A DNA stretch of 64,000 nt from Paraburkholderia phenazinium (GCF_900142845.1 NZ_FSRU01000001.1:1922001-1986000); one strand, 5' to 3'. Shown: positions 36,032-45,227, counted from the stretch's first letter. A program made the numbers and translations. Notes: generated by a model from the letters alone, not told the origin.

Positions 36032-36768
36032 CGCAGACTCCGGGCAAGCGACTCGAAGACACGGTCGGTGTCGAGCAGGCCGACCGAGCGGTCGCGCCAT
36101 GCCAGCACGCCGCGCGCATGCGAGGCGCCGGCGTGCGCGAGGGTGGTGGGCACCGGCAGCAGCGCGCTCGCGGCAAAGCGCACGACGCCTTCGACTTCGT
36201 CCACCGGAAAGGCCACCGGCTCGCCGCGATGGGCGGCGACCAGCATGCGCGCGTAGCCGTTGCTCGAGGTGTACTTGCCGCTCACCGCCGTGCGATCCAG
36301 ATGCAGAAGCTCGCCGAGCGAGGCGGCTACCGTCAGCGCACCGCGAATGTTGACGAGGCCGAGCACGACCCGGTTGCGCCGATGCGGCAGGGAATGGATC
36401 GGGCGGATGTCGTCCACCTGGCGCAGCGCCGCGGTCGGCAGTCCGAGCCATTCGTCGGCAATCCGAAACACCAGTGCGGATTCGGTTGCGGTTTCAACTG
36501 CGTCGCCGGCGTCCGGTGTTTCGCGAGTGCTTGCGGTGTGCTCGCGGGACTGCGCATTCGGCGTCGCCATAGCGGACTGGGCGAGCTCCGCATCGTCTAC
36601 CGGCCGGTCGAGCAGCCGCGCCGCGGCCTGTTCGAACACGGGACAGTTCAGGCAGCGCGAATGTTCCGCGAGCTTTGGGCACGAGCCGTCGCCGCGCGTG
36701 CCGATGCGATTCCAGCAATCGTCGATGAGCGTGAGCACGCCCGTATTCTCAATGGCGCCGTGTGCCAT
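36028..36768 (-). CDS. wspD: WspD: CheW-type coupling protein with a cysteine-rich N-terminus
   Basis: 246 aa. The N-terminal part has the cysteine cluster characteristic of WspD (SCPKLAEHSRCLNCPVFEQA), and the C-terminal ~150 residues form the CheW fold (FRIADEWLGLPTAALRQVDD, IPHRRN-type loop, VLGLVNIRGAL). It should couple WspA to WspE. The start overlaps the wspC stop by about 20 bp. A variable Ala/Thr/Glu-rich linker joins the two parts. Confidence 0.9.
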   Translation of the reverse strand: MAHGAIENTGVLTLIDDCWNRIGTRGDGSCPKLAEHSRCLNCPVFEQAAARLLDRPVDDAELAQSAMATPNAQSREHTASTRETPDAGDAVETATESALVFRIADEWLGLPTAALRQVDDIRPIHSLPHRRNRVVLGLVNIRGALTVAASLGELLHLDRTAVSGKYTSSNGYARMLVAAHRGEPVAFPVDEVEGVVRFAASALLPVPTTLAHAGASHARGVLAWRDRSVGLLDTDRVFESLARSLR

Positions 36769-38281
36769 GCGCGCCTCGCGGTGGGTTCAAGGGGGCGTCC
36801 GCCATGGTGGGCATCTTTGCCGCGGCGCGCTGGGCGCGTCGCATGAGGTGCTGGGCGCCGGCGCTGTCGCCGGTCATGTCGAGCAGCGCTGCAAGATGCG
36901 TAAGTGCCTCGTAGTGAGCCGGCGCGAGATAGAGCGCCTTGCGGTAATAGTCGCTCGCGTCGGCGGTGCGGCCGCGCGCATCGGCGATCAGGCCGAGCAG
37001 ATAAAAGGCCTCCGCGTCCGTACCGTTCACGATCACGAACTTCTGCGCCTCGTGTTCGGCCTTGTCGAATTGTCCGGCGTCGGCGAGACGGCGGGCTTCG
37101 ACGAGCGACGCGGCGGGTGCGGCGACGCCGGCAGATTTCGCGTGGGCGTGGGTATGCGGGTGGGCATGCGCTGGCGGGCGGGCATGGGTAGGCGCATGCG
37201 CGTTGGCGTGCGCAGGTGTCGCCGTGCGTTGCCCCGGCGCAGCGGGTTTAGCTTCCATTGTCGAAGCGGGCGCAACCTCCGCAGCGGTCGCGGAAACTAC
37301 GGACACAAAAGCGCCGGACGCCGCCGAAGGCACAGACACGAACGGAACAGCGGGCGCCTCTGCGGGCTTGAGCGTCCCATAGACACGGTGAAGCGCGGAG
37401 GCCGCAGCCGCATCCGGCACCTTCCCAAACAACGCGAAGCTGCGCGTGCTCGTCTCTTCAGGCGGCGTGCGCTGAAACGCGAACGCCAGCGGAATGCGCG
37501 CCGAACTCAGCGTATGACGCATCATCAAGCCGGTTTCCGCCGGACCGACGAAAATCGTCCCGCCTTCGGCCAGACGGGCATCGAGCAAATGAATCGCGCG
37601 ATCCTGAGCCTCCCTATGGAAATAGATCAGCACGTTGCGGCAAAAAATGAAGTCATAGCGTGCGGAGGCAGGCTGCGCGGGTTCGAACAGATTCGCCTGC
37701 GCAAAGCGCACGGTCTGCTGGATGCGTTCGTTCAGCACCCACCCGCCGTCGCGCGGGCTGAAGTGGCGTTCGCGGAAGCCGAACTCGCCGCCGCGAAACG
37801 AATTGCGTCCATAGACCGCCTTCTGCGCCAGTTCGATGGCGCGCGCGCTGATGTCCATGGCGTCAATGGTGAAGCGCTCCGCGCCGATCCCCACGTCGAG
37901 CAGGGCCATCGCCGCCGAGTACGGTTCCTCGCCGCTCGAGCAAGGCACGCTCAGCACGCGCAGTACGCGAGCCGGATCGCGCGCCAGCTTTTCATTGGCG
38001 AGGCGCGCCAGTGCGACAAAGGCCTCGCGGTCGCGAAAGAACCAGGTCTCGGGGACCACCAGCGTCTCGACCAGTGCGAGCCGTTCATCCGGCGAGTCGT
38101 TGAGGTGCTGCCAGTAAGCACCCACCGCACCCTCGGCCAGGTCCGCGGCCGGAGACGCCGCCTGCGTTGTGCGCACGCGTTCCAGCACGGCCCGCTCGAG
38201 GGCGTTGATGCCGAGCGAGTGCGCGTCGATCCCTGTCTCGTGGGAGAGCCAGGTTTCAAAGCAGGGGTCCGTGGCGTTCAT
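36749..38281 (-). CDS. wspC: WspC: CheR-type methyltransferase with TPR tail
   Basis: About 510 aa with the start at 38281 (MNATDPCFETWLSHETGID), which matches where family members begin; a GTG at 38317 overlapping the wspB stop is the alternative. The SAM-dependent methyltransferase domain has VLSVPCSSGEEPYSAAMAL and FIFCRNVLIYFH. A low-complexity linker rich in His, Ala and Pro lies around residues 350-385, before TPR repeats (FDKAEHEAQKFVIVNGTDAEA, ASDYYRKALYLAPAHYEALT). It methylates glutamates on WspA, opposing WspF. Confidence 0.9.
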   Translation of the reverse strand: MNATDPCFETWLSHETGIDAHSLGINALERAVLERVRTTQAASPAADLAEGAVGAYWQHLNDSPDERLALVETLVVPETWFFRDREAFVALARLANEKLARDPARVLRVLSVPCSSGEEPYSAAMALLDVGIGAERFTIDAMDISARAIELAQKAVYGRNSFRGGEFGFRERHFSPRDGGWVLNERIQQTVRFAQANLFEPAQPASARYDFIFCRNVLIYFHREAQDRAIHLLDARLAEGGTIFVGPAETGLMMRHTLSSARIPLAFAFQRTPPEETSTRSFALFGKVPDAAAASALHRVYGTLKPAEAPAVPFVSVPSAASGAFVSVVSATAAEVAPASTMEAKPAAPGQRTATPAHANAHAPTHARPPAHAHPHTHAHAKSAGVAAPAASLVEARRLADAGQFDKAEHEAQKFVIVNGTDAEAFYLLGLIADARGRTADASDYYRKALYLAPAHYEALTHLAALLDMTGDSAGAQHLMRRAQRAAAKMPTMADAPLNPPRGAHGTRRH

Positions 38282-38313
38282 GGCGCGGTTCACGTCGTCG
38301 TTCAGGTCGCCGG

Positions 38314-38829
38314 TCACGAGTAGGCCGGCGGTTGCGCGTCAGCCGCTTGCGGGAACAGCAGGGCTTTGACTTCGTCGCTCAGCATGTGCTGTACCTCGAC
38401 CCATTGCACGAGACCCATGCCGTCGTTGGCGACCGGTCCAAGCCAGCGGGCATGCGGTGTGGCGATGCCGCTGTCGAGAAACTGCGCGCGCTCGATACGC
38501 CGCGTCTGCGTGGCGCGCTCCACGATCAGGCCGAGCAGACGCGCGGGCTCGCCGCCATTGTCTTGCGTGCCCGTTTGCGCCGCCGCGTCGTCCGGCCTGT
38601 AGCGGACCAGCACGAGGCGCGTCGAGCGAAGCTGGCGGGCGGGGCGTCCGAGCGCGAGTTGCGACACGTCGATCACGGGCACGGCCTCGCCATGCCGCTC
38701 GAACATCCCGGCGACCCACGCCGGTGCGCCGGGAATCGACTTGGTGGGTGCGAGCGCCAGCACCTCGGCGATCGCCGCCGCATCAAGCGCGTAGCGGTCG
38801 CCGTCCAGATCGAACAGGAGGAAGAGCAT
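38314..38829 (-). CDS. wspB: WspB: CheW-type coupling protein
   Basis: 171 aa, consisting of a single CheW fold: FLLFDLDGDRYALDAAAIAEVL at the N-terminus, then IPGAPAWVAGMFERHGEAVPVIDV and LGLIVERATQTRRI. It links the WspA receptor to the WspE kinase alongside WspD. The gene lies 32 bp downstream of wspA. Confidence 0.9.
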   Translation of the reverse strand: MLFLLFDLDGDRYALDAAAIAEVLALAPTKSIPGAPAWVAGMFERHGEAVPVIDVSQLALGRPARQLRSTRLVLVRYRPDDAAAQTGTQDNGGEPARLLGLIVERATQTRRIERAQFLDSGIATPHARWLGPVANDGMGLVQWVEVQHMLSDEVKALLFPQAADAQPPAYS

Positions 38830-38861
38830 CGCGATGGCCCGTGTTTAGCGTGAAGCGTGCG

Positions 38862-40538
38862 TCACGCGTCGATCTTGAAGCGCGACACGCCGGTGCGCAA
38901 CTGATTGGCGACCAGCGTGAGGTCGTCGATTGCCTGCGACGACTGGCGCAGCGACTCCGCCGTCTGCTGGGCCGCCTCGGACAGTTGCGAGAGCGCCTGG
39001 GTGATCTGCTCGGCGCTGGTGGCTTGCGTCTGCATGCCCTCGTTGACCAGTTGGAAGCGCGGCGCGAGCGTCTGCACTTCATTGATGATCTGCGAAAGCT
39101 GGCCGCCCACCTGCTGCACGTCGCGCATGCCGCGGCGCACTTCTTCGGAGAACTTATCCATGCCCATCACGCCGGCGGATACCGCCGACTGGATTTCCTT
39201 GACGGTCTGCTCGATGTCGTAGGTCGCCACGGCGGTCTGGTCCGCGAGACGGCGGATTTCGGTGGCGACCACGGCGAACCCGCGGCCGTATTCGCCGGCT
39301 TTTTCAGCTTCGATGGCGGCGTTCAGCGACAACAGGTTGGTCTGATCGGCCACCTTGGTAATGGTGGCGACCACCTGATTGATATTGACGGCCTTCTCGT
39401 TGAGGATCGACAGCTTGGCGTTGACCGAGCCGGCTGCTTCCATCACGCTGCGCATCGTGTCTTCCATGCGCGTGAGGCCGCTTTGGCTCGCGCCCGCCAG
39501 CGTGGCCGACTGTTCGGCGACGCCCGCCACTTCGTTCATGGTGCGCAGCAGATCGCGCGAGGTAGCGAAGATTTCGCGGGACGTGGCGCCGATCTCCGTG
39601 GTGGTCGCCGCTGTTTCGCTCGCGGTGGCCTGCTGTTCCTTGGAGGTCGCGGCAATCTCCGTCACCGAGGTGGTCACCTGCAGCGAGGACTTTTGCGCTT
39701 GCGATACGAGGCTCGTCAATTCCTCGGCCATCCGGTTGAAGCCGTTCTCCAGCGTGCCGAATTCGTCGCTGCGGCGCAGGTTTAGCCGTTGCGCCAGATT
39801 GCCGGTACGCATGATGTCGAGCACTTCGACGAGCCGCGTCATCGGCACCGTGACTGCCTTGAATAGCGTGTAACCGGTGACGAGCGCGACCAGCAGTACG
39901 ATCCCAAGTGCGGTGGCGAGCGTGACCTCGGTGCCGGTCACCGAGGAGCGGATCAACTCCGCCGAGTCGTCGGCCTGGGTGTGGTTTTCCGCGACCAGCA
40001 CGTTGGCGTTGCGAATCACGCTGTTCCACGCGGGCGTCAACTGGATAAAGCTGGCTTGTGCCGCGGCCTTCGAACTGCGGGCCTGGCTCGCAGCGGTGTT
40101 GAAGAGCGCCAGATACTGGTCGTAGGCGGCCTTGAAGGTGTTGAAGCGTTCGCGGTCGTCGTCGCGAAACACCGTGCCCTGATAGTCGGCCGCGACCTTG
40201 TCGAAAGCGCGCTGGGCGTCCGGCAGGTGGTCGAGGTCGGCTGTCGTGCTGGCCGCGTCGGGATCGACGAAAACGGCCCGCTCGAGCGTCGCGTAGCCTT
40301 CGTTCGCGGCGGCGCGCAGCGCGGTGGCGTAGTAGAGGCCCGGCACCGAATCGTGGCGCAGGCTGAGCGCCTCGTCGTCGATGTTGCGCAGCCGCGTGTA
40401 TGAAATCACGGCCATCGCGAGCATCAGCAGAAAGAGCGCGCCGAAGCTCAGCACGATACGTGCGCCGAGGGTGAGCCGGCCGCTGCTGAACATGCCCGAC
40501 AGGTTTGCGTTGTTCGTGCGTGGCGTGACAGTGGCCAT
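38862..40538 (-). CDS. wspA: WspA: membrane-bound methyl-accepting receptor
   Basis: 558 aa with the start at 40538 (MATVTPRTNN). A first membrane helix (ARIVLSFGALFLLMLAMAVI) and a second near residue 210 (LATALGIVLLVALVTGYTL) bracket a periplasmic four-helix sensor; HAMP follows (VLDIMRTGNLAQRLNL). The cytoplasmic signalling hairpin is EAEKAGEYGRGFAVVATEIRR. In Pseudomonas, WspA forms clusters that respond to surface contact or cell-envelope stress. This is the first gene of the operon, so the promoter should lie in the gap toward the porin. Confidence 0.92.
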   Translation of the reverse strand: MATVTPRTNNANLSGMFSSGRLTLGARIVLSFGALFLLMLAMAVISYTRLRNIDDEALSLRHDSVPGLYYATALRAAANEGYATLERAVFVDPDAASTTADLDHLPDAQRAFDKVAADYQGTVFRDDDRERFNTFKAAYDQYLALFNTAASQARSSKAAAQASFIQLTPAWNSVIRNANVLVAENHTQADDSAELIRSSVTGTEVTLATALGIVLLVALVTGYTLFKAVTVPMTRLVEVLDIMRTGNLAQRLNLRRSDEFGTLENGFNRMAEELTSLVSQAQKSSLQVTTSVTEIAATSKEQQATASETAATTTEIGATSREIFATSRDLLRTMNEVAGVAEQSATLAGASQSGLTRMEDTMRSVMEAAGSVNAKLSILNEKAVNINQVVATITKVADQTNLLSLNAAIEAEKAGEYGRGFAVVATEIRRLADQTAVATYDIEQTVKEIQSAVSAGVMGMDKFSEEVRRGMRDVQQVGGQLSQIINEVQTLAPRFQLVNEGMQTQATSAEQITQALSQLSEAAQQTAESLRQSSQAIDDLTLVANQLRTGVSRFKIDA

Positions 40539-40871
40539 TTTCGATGTCTCTCTGACGGATTGATACAGGGGTGCTGCCGCAAAAGCAGCGTCACCCGATG
40601 GCACTCAGGCCAAGCATAGGACGCTACACCCCTGACGAGAAGGCCGGTCGGGGGAATAGTGGGGGTAAATTGTGCCAGATTAGGCCGTGCACGGGCATGT
40701 CGGCGTTCGCACGGCTCGAATTCCTCTCGCGGGTTTCCCCTGGATCGATCCTGCTTGACCATCCGGATTCGGCGCCTTAGATTCTGTACATGTTCCTACA
40801 TGTTCTTTAATAGGTGTGCAAAAAGGAACAGGTAGTCGCGCCCGCGATTTGCCCACCCGACATCGCTCATC
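40539..40871. promoter_or_regulatory. divergent promoter region of wspA and the porin gene
   Basis: About 330 bp without a gene. TACATGTTC occurs twice in direct orientation at 40787-40795 and 40797-40805 (10-bp period), ahead of the porin. An inverted pair CAGGGGTG (40566) and CACCCCTG (40627) lies near the wspA end. Both are candidate protein sites; neither matches a regulator I can name. Confidence 0.5.
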
Positions 40872-41888
40872 ATGAACATTCGCCTGCCGGCCGCTGTAAT
40901 GCTGATTTGCCTTGCACCCGCCGCGCACGCGGACTCGAGCGTCACCCTGTATGGCATCCTGGACGAATTCGTCCAGGTGGTGAACACGGGCAGCGGCTAT
41001 ACCGGAGCGCTGGGTTCGTCTGGACAGTGGGCGAGCCGATTCGGTCTGCGCGGCACCGAGGATATTGGCGGCGGCAATCACATCAACTTCGATTTGCAGA
41101 ATGGCTTTAATCCTAACGACGGTACGCTTGCCTCGCCGGGCAGCCTGTTCAATCGCGCCGCCTGGGTTGGCCTATCGGGAGGATGGGGCGAACTGCGCGC
41201 CGGCCGTCAGAACTCGCCGGTGTTCAACGACCAGGGCGGCCTCGACGCGTTCGGCGCCTCGACCCAGGCGTCCGGTTTCAGCAACCTGATGACCTACACG
41301 GTGCGCACGAGCAACACGGTTTCATACACATCGCCGACGCTGGCCGGCTTGCAGTTCAGCCTCTACACGGGTCTCGGCGATGCGGGCGGGTTCCGCTCGC
41401 CGGGTTCGAGCTATCAGGGTGATGTCACGTACTCGCATGGACCGGTCGCGGCCGTGTTCGCCGCGCAAGCGGTGAAGAGTGCGGACGGCAGCGCGACGGA
41501 CCGGACCGAGGAGGCGGGGCTGTCGTATCAGATCGGCAAGACGACGCTTTACGCAGGGTGGAGCGGTTCGAAGTGGGCCGATATCGATCTGGATGTGAAC
41601 GTGTACGGCGCATCGGCGCTGTATCAGTTCACGCCGTCGAGCGCCCTCGCATTCGGCTATACCTATCTGCACGACGAGACGGGACAGGGCAACAACGCGA
41701 GCCAGGTGGCAGCGCTCTACACGTATACGCTCTCCCGACGCACCACGGTGTACAGCGCGTTGTCGTTCCTGCAAAACCGTGGTCAGGCGGAATACCGGCT
41801 GGCGGGCTCGGCCAATGCCGGACTGCCGCTTGCGTACCCCGGCGCGGATGCGCGTGGGTTTCAGTTGGGCATCGTGCAGCGTTTTTGA
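40872..41888 (+). CDS. Gram-negative porin (OmpC/PorC-like, trimeric)
   Basis: 338 aa. A Sec signal peptide (MNIRLPAAVMLICLAPAAHA) is followed by the standard Burkholderia porin start SSVTLYGILDEFVQVVN. Features include WASRFGLRGTEDIGGG, the loop-3 type stretch GGWGELRAGRQNSPVFN, and the C-terminal phenylalanine (GFQLGIVQRF) needed for outer-membrane assembly. It would form a general or anion-selective diffusion pore. A hairpin separates it from the GntR gene, so it may be expressed independently of the salvage operon. Confidence 0.93.
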   Translation: MNIRLPAAVMLICLAPAAHADSSVTLYGILDEFVQVVNTGSGYTGALGSSGQWASRFGLRGTEDIGGGNHINFDLQNGFNPNDGTLASPGSLFNRAAWVGLSGGWGELRAGRQNSPVFNDQGGLDAFGASTQASGFSNLMTYTVRTSNTVSYTSPTLAGLQFSLYTGLGDAGGFRSPGSSYQGDVTYSHGPVAAVFAAQAVKSADGSATDRTEEAGLSYQIGKTTLYAGWSGSKWADIDLDVNVYGASALYQFTPSSALAFGYTYLHDETGQGNNASQVAALYTYTLSRRTTVYSALSFLQNRGQAEYRLAGSANAGLPLAYPGADARGFQLGIVQRF

Positions 41889-41923
41889 GGAAAACATGTG
41901 CATACTTGTGCTTTTCGAATGAA

Positions 41924-41949
41924 GGCCCGGCCGCTGCGATGGCCGGGCC
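41924..41949 (+). terminator. hairpin downstream of the porin
   Basis: GGCCCGGCC, loop GCTGCGAT, GGCCGGGCC: a 9-bp GC-only stem starting 36 bp after the porin stop and ending 23 bp before the GntR start. No T-run follows, so termination may be partial. Confidence 0.6.
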
Positions 41950-41972
41950 CTCCCAGGCACAGGAGCCGCAAG

Positions 41973-42701
41973 ATGGTGAAACGGGCAGTAAAGAGCGCGG
42001 AAGTCGGGCGCTCGAAGGCGCATATGGTGGCCGCCACGATCGAGCAGGAGATTCTGAGCGGACGCCTGCCGTTCGGTCAGCAACTGGAAAGCGAGCACGA
42101 ACTGGTCGAGCGCTTCGCGGTGAGCCGCAACACCGTGCGCAAGGGACTCGACCTGCTGACGAACGGCGGGCTGATTACGCGCAAAGGCGGCATCGGGTCG
42201 TTCGTGACGTTCAACGGCCAGACGATCGACGGCACGCTTGGCTGGACCACGGCGATCGAACAGGCGGAGGGTGGGGCGCAGACCCGCCTGCTGCAGATTG
42301 CGCTGGTCGAAGACGAGACGCTTGCGCAGGAACTGAAGCTCAAGCGTTCGACGTTTGTGGCGATCGACCGCATGCGCGTTATCGGCGCCGAGGCGCAATG
42401 CATCTCGCTCGAGCGCAGCCGTCTGCCGTTCAGCGAAGAGCTGGCTGCGCTGCCGTTGCAAGGGCTGGTAGGCGGATCGTTGAACCGCACGCTGATCGAG
42501 CACGGCATGGTGCCGCATCACGGCGAGCAGTGGGCCGAAGTGGTCGGGCTCGATGCGGCCGATGCGCGCCTGCTCAAGCGTCGCGCCGGCACATCGTTTC
42601 TGCGTTCGCGACGGCTCACGCGCGACCGTGACGACCGCATCATCGAGTACGTCGTGAGCTTGCTGGATCCGGCGTTTTTTGCACTACATCTGGAATTCTG
42701 A
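41973..42701 (+). CDS. GntR-family (HutC/UTRA-type) transcriptional regulator
   Basis: 242 aa. The start at 41973 follows an AGGAG site. The winged helix has LPFGQQLESEHELVERFAVSRNTVRKGL and the wing RKGGIGSFV. The C-terminal UTRA ligand domain (FVAIDRMRVIGAEAQCISLERSRLP, ending ALHLEF) is of the kind that senses phosphorylated sugars or nucleosides. The next gene begins at its stop codon (TGATG), so it is co-transcribed and likely regulates the operon. In E. coli the analogous regulator is YegW. Confidence 0.9.
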   Translation: MVKRAVKSAEVGRSKAHMVAATIEQEILSGRLPFGQQLESEHELVERFAVSRNTVRKGLDLLTNGGLITRKGGIGSFVTFNGQTIDGTLGWTTAIEQAEGGAQTRLLQIALVEDETLAQELKLKRSTFVAIDRMRVIGAEAQCISLERSRLPFSEELAALPLQGLVGGSLNRTLIEHGMVPHHGEQWAEVVGLDAADARLLKRRAGTSFLRSRRLTRDRDDRIIEYVVSLLDPAFFALHLEF

Positions 42702-43738
42702 TGTCTTCGTTTTCGCATTTGACTCACCCCGAATGGACGGATCGTGCGCGTGGCGCGTTTTATGGCCTTGCCCTCGGTGACGCGTATGGCATGCCGACGC
42801 AGTCGCTCAGCCGCGAGCGGATCGCCGAACAGTTTGGACGCATCGACAAGCTGGAGAGCGCGTTCGCCGACCAGCCTATCGCCCCGAATCTGCCGGCCGG
42901 CTCGATTACCGACGACACCGAGCAGGCGGTGCTGGTTGCCGAGCTTCTGGTGGAGGGGGACGGCACGATCGAGCCGAAGGCGTTCGCGCATGCGTTGATG
43001 GAGTGGGAGGCGTCGATGAAGGCGCGCGGCTCGCTCGACCTGCTGGGTCCCTCCACCAAACAGGCGATCGAGCGCATCGCCGCTGGTGAAAATCCGTTGC
43101 GCACAGGGCGCTTCGGCACCACCAACGGCGCGGCGATGCGTGTGACGCCGGTGGGGATTGCGTTCGATCTGAGGCAGCGAGAGGCGTTTATCGATGCTGT
43201 GTTGCAGTCGTGTGTCGTCACGCACCACACCACGCTCGGTATTGCGAGCGCGGCGGCGGTGGCCGCCGCGGTGTCGGCGGGCGTGAACGGCGCGAGCCTG
43301 GCTGCGGCACTCGAAGCGGGGATCGACATGGCGGAGCAGGCGGCGAGCCGTGGCTTCTGGGTGGCGGGAGGAAGGATCGCGCCGCGTCTGCGCCACGCGC
43401 GAGAGTTGATCCGCGGCTGTGCGGAACACGACGTCGCGGAGTTGATTTACGACGTGATCGGCACCTCGGTTGCGTCGCAGGAATCGGTGGTCGCCACCTT
43501 CGCGCTCGCATTCGACGCCGAGCGACGTGGCGGCTCGATCGAGGCCGCATTGGGCGCGGCCGCGAGTCTGGGCGGCGATACCGACACGATCGCGGCAATG
43601 CTCGGCGCGATTCTCGGCGCGTGCTCGGGTTATGACGCGTTGCCGGCCGGACCTGTGGCGACGATTCGACGCGTGAACGCGCTCGATCTCGATCCGCTGG
43701 TCGACCGTTTGCTTGGATTGCGCGCCCGCACCGACTGA
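42701..43738 (+). CDS. ADP-ribosylglycohydrolase-family hydrolase
   Basis: 345 aa. Both metal-binding halves of the ARH fold are visible: GSITDDTEQAVLVAELL near the N-terminus (T-D-D) and GGDTDTIAAMLGAILG near the C-terminus. The N-terminus RARGAFYGLALGDAYGMPTQ is standard. Family members remove ADP-ribose from arginine, hydrolyse O-acetyl-ADP-ribose, or act on small ribosyl compounds. Its neighbours are a permease and a sugar kinase, so a nucleoside or ribosyl substrate is more likely than a protein. It overlaps the GntR stop by 1 bp. E. coli YegU is the analog. Confidence 0.9.
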   Translation: MSSFSHLTHPEWTDRARGAFYGLALGDAYGMPTQSLSRERIAEQFGRIDKLESAFADQPIAPNLPAGSITDDTEQAVLVAELLVEGDGTIEPKAFAHALMEWEASMKARGSLDLLGPSTKQAIERIAAGENPLRTGRFGTTNGAAMRVTPVGIAFDLRQREAFIDAVLQSCVVTHHTTLGIASAAAVAAAVSAGVNGASLAAALEAGIDMAEQAASRGFWVAGGRIAPRLRHARELIRGCAEHDVAELIYDVIGTSVASQESVVATFALAFDAERRGGSIEAALGAAASLGGDTDTIAAMLGAILGACSGYDALPAGPVATIRRVNALDLDPLVDRLLGLRARTD

Positions 43739-43787
43739 GGCGCAGGTCCGTTCCGGTAGTTTCCTTCAATCTGGAGATTCGACTCAG

Positions 43788-45227
43788 ATGGCTTCGTCAC
43801 GCCCGTCAAACAGCGCTCGCCAAGTCGAGACGCGCGGTATCGAACCGGTACCGCCCAGCGAATGCCATGGACATCCGCGCCAGCTCTTCTGGGTCTGGTT
43901 CGCGGCCAATATCAGCATTCTCGCTCTGCCGCTCGGCGCAACCCTCGTCGCTTTCCAGCATCTTGCGATCTGGCAGGCGGCACTGGTGGCGATCGTCGGC
44001 GCGGCGGGATCGTTCGCGATTGTCGGCGTGATCTCGATTGCCGGACGGCGCGGTCATGCGCCGAGCCTGACCCTGTCGCGAGCGATTTTCGGGGTACGCG
44101 GCAACATTGGCCCGACCATCGTCTCGCTGCTGTCGCGACTCGGCTGGGAGACGGTCAATACGACCACTGCCGCCTACGTGCTCCTCTCGCTCGCAACCAT
44201 CCTGTTTGGCACGCCTGCGCAAGCCAGCCAGGCGCCGGTGCTCACGCTCGTGTTCATTGCCGTGTTCGTCGTGCTGACGTTGATCGTCTCAGGCTTCGGC
44301 CATGCCACCCTGCTGGTGATCCAGAAGTGGTCCACCTATGTGTTTGGGGTGCTGAATCTGGTGGTGGCCGGTTTTCTCGCGACGCGCATCGACTGGCATG
44401 CCGTGTTCCAGGTCGCACCGGCGCCGGCGAGCGCGGTCGTGATCGGCATCGGCACGATTGCCGCGGGCACCGGAATCGGCTGGGCCAATGCGGGTGCAGA
44501 CATGTCGCGCTATCAGGCGCCGTCGGTCAAAGGTCCGGCTCTGGTGGCCTCGGCGGCATTCGGCGCAGGCATTCCGCTGATTCTGCTGGTCACGCTCGGC
44601 GCGTTGCTGGCGGTCGGCAACGATCAGCTCGCCTCGACCTCCGATCCGATTGCCGCAATTCGCGACATGTTGCCCACGTGGATGGCGATTCCTTATCTGA
44701 TCACGGCGTTCGGTGGCCTGTTGCTGTCCAATTACCTGTCGGTCTATTCGGCGGGCTTGACGACGCTGACGCTGGGCCTGAAAGTCAAGCGGGTCCAGGC
44801 GGTGGTGGTGGACGTGGTGGTGATATTCAGCGGCTCGATCTACTTCATGCTGATTGCCGGCAGCTTTTACGGTCCGTTTATCGGTTTTATCTCGCTGCTT
44901 GCGGTGCCGATTACGGCTTGGGTCGGCATTTTTGTAGTCGATCTGATTCATCGTCAGGAGTACTCGGCAACCGATCTGCTGGATGTCTCGCCGGGTAGCG
45001 CATACTGGTACAAAGGCGGCATCGAGTGGCGCGCATTGAGTGCGTGGGCGCTCGCCATCGTGCTCGGATTCTGCTTCCTGTCGACCGGCGCGATTCATGG
45101 CGTATTCGCTAATTCATGGCTCGGCCGCAATGGTCTCGGCTGGATTGTCACTTTCGTGATCGCAGCAGGCGTGTATGCAGGCCTGGGCGGCGCACGCCAT
45201 TCGGCAAAAAACTGGAAGACAGCATGA
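43788..45227 (+). CDS. NCS1-family (purine/cytosine/nucleoside-type) permease
   Basis: 479 aa with about twelve membrane helices. The start at 43788 follows a CTGGAGA site. Family features are LFWVWFAANISILALPLGA near residue 35, RAIFGVRGNIGPT and GIGWANAGADMSRYQ. NCS1 proteins import cytosine, uracil, allantoin or nucleosides with H+ or Na+. The protein overlaps the kinase gene by 4 bp (ATGA) and follows the hydrolase by 49 bp. It occupies the position that an MFS nucleoside transporter (YegT) has in E. coli. Confidence 0.9.
   Translation: MASSRPSNSARQVETRGIEPVPPSECHGHPRQLFWVWFAANISILALPLGATLVAFQHLAIWQAALVAIVGAAGSFAIVGVISIAGRRGHAPSLTLSRAIFGVRGNIGPTIVSLLSRLGWETVNTTTAAYVLLSLATILFGTPAQASQAPVLTLVFIAVFVVLTLIVSGFGHATLLVIQKWSTYVFGVLNLVVAGFLATRIDWHAVFQVAPAPASAVVIGIGTIAAGTGIGWANAGADMSRYQAPSVKGPALVASAAFGAGIPLILLVTLGALLAVGNDQLASTSDPIAAIRDMLPTWMAIPYLITAFGGLLLSNYLSVYSAGLTTLTLGLKVKRVQAVVVDVVVIFSGSIYFMLIAGSFYGPFIGFISLLAVPITAWVGIFVVDLIHRQEYSATDLLDVSPGSAYWYKGGIEWRALSAWALAIVLGFCFLSTGAIHGVFANSWLGRNGLGWIVTFVIAAGVYAGLGGARHSAKNWKTA

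Noticed and set aside
33590..38323. Several long plus-strand frames across wspC-wspF
   Set aside because: Antisense to a complete Wsp operon with overlapping starts and stops.
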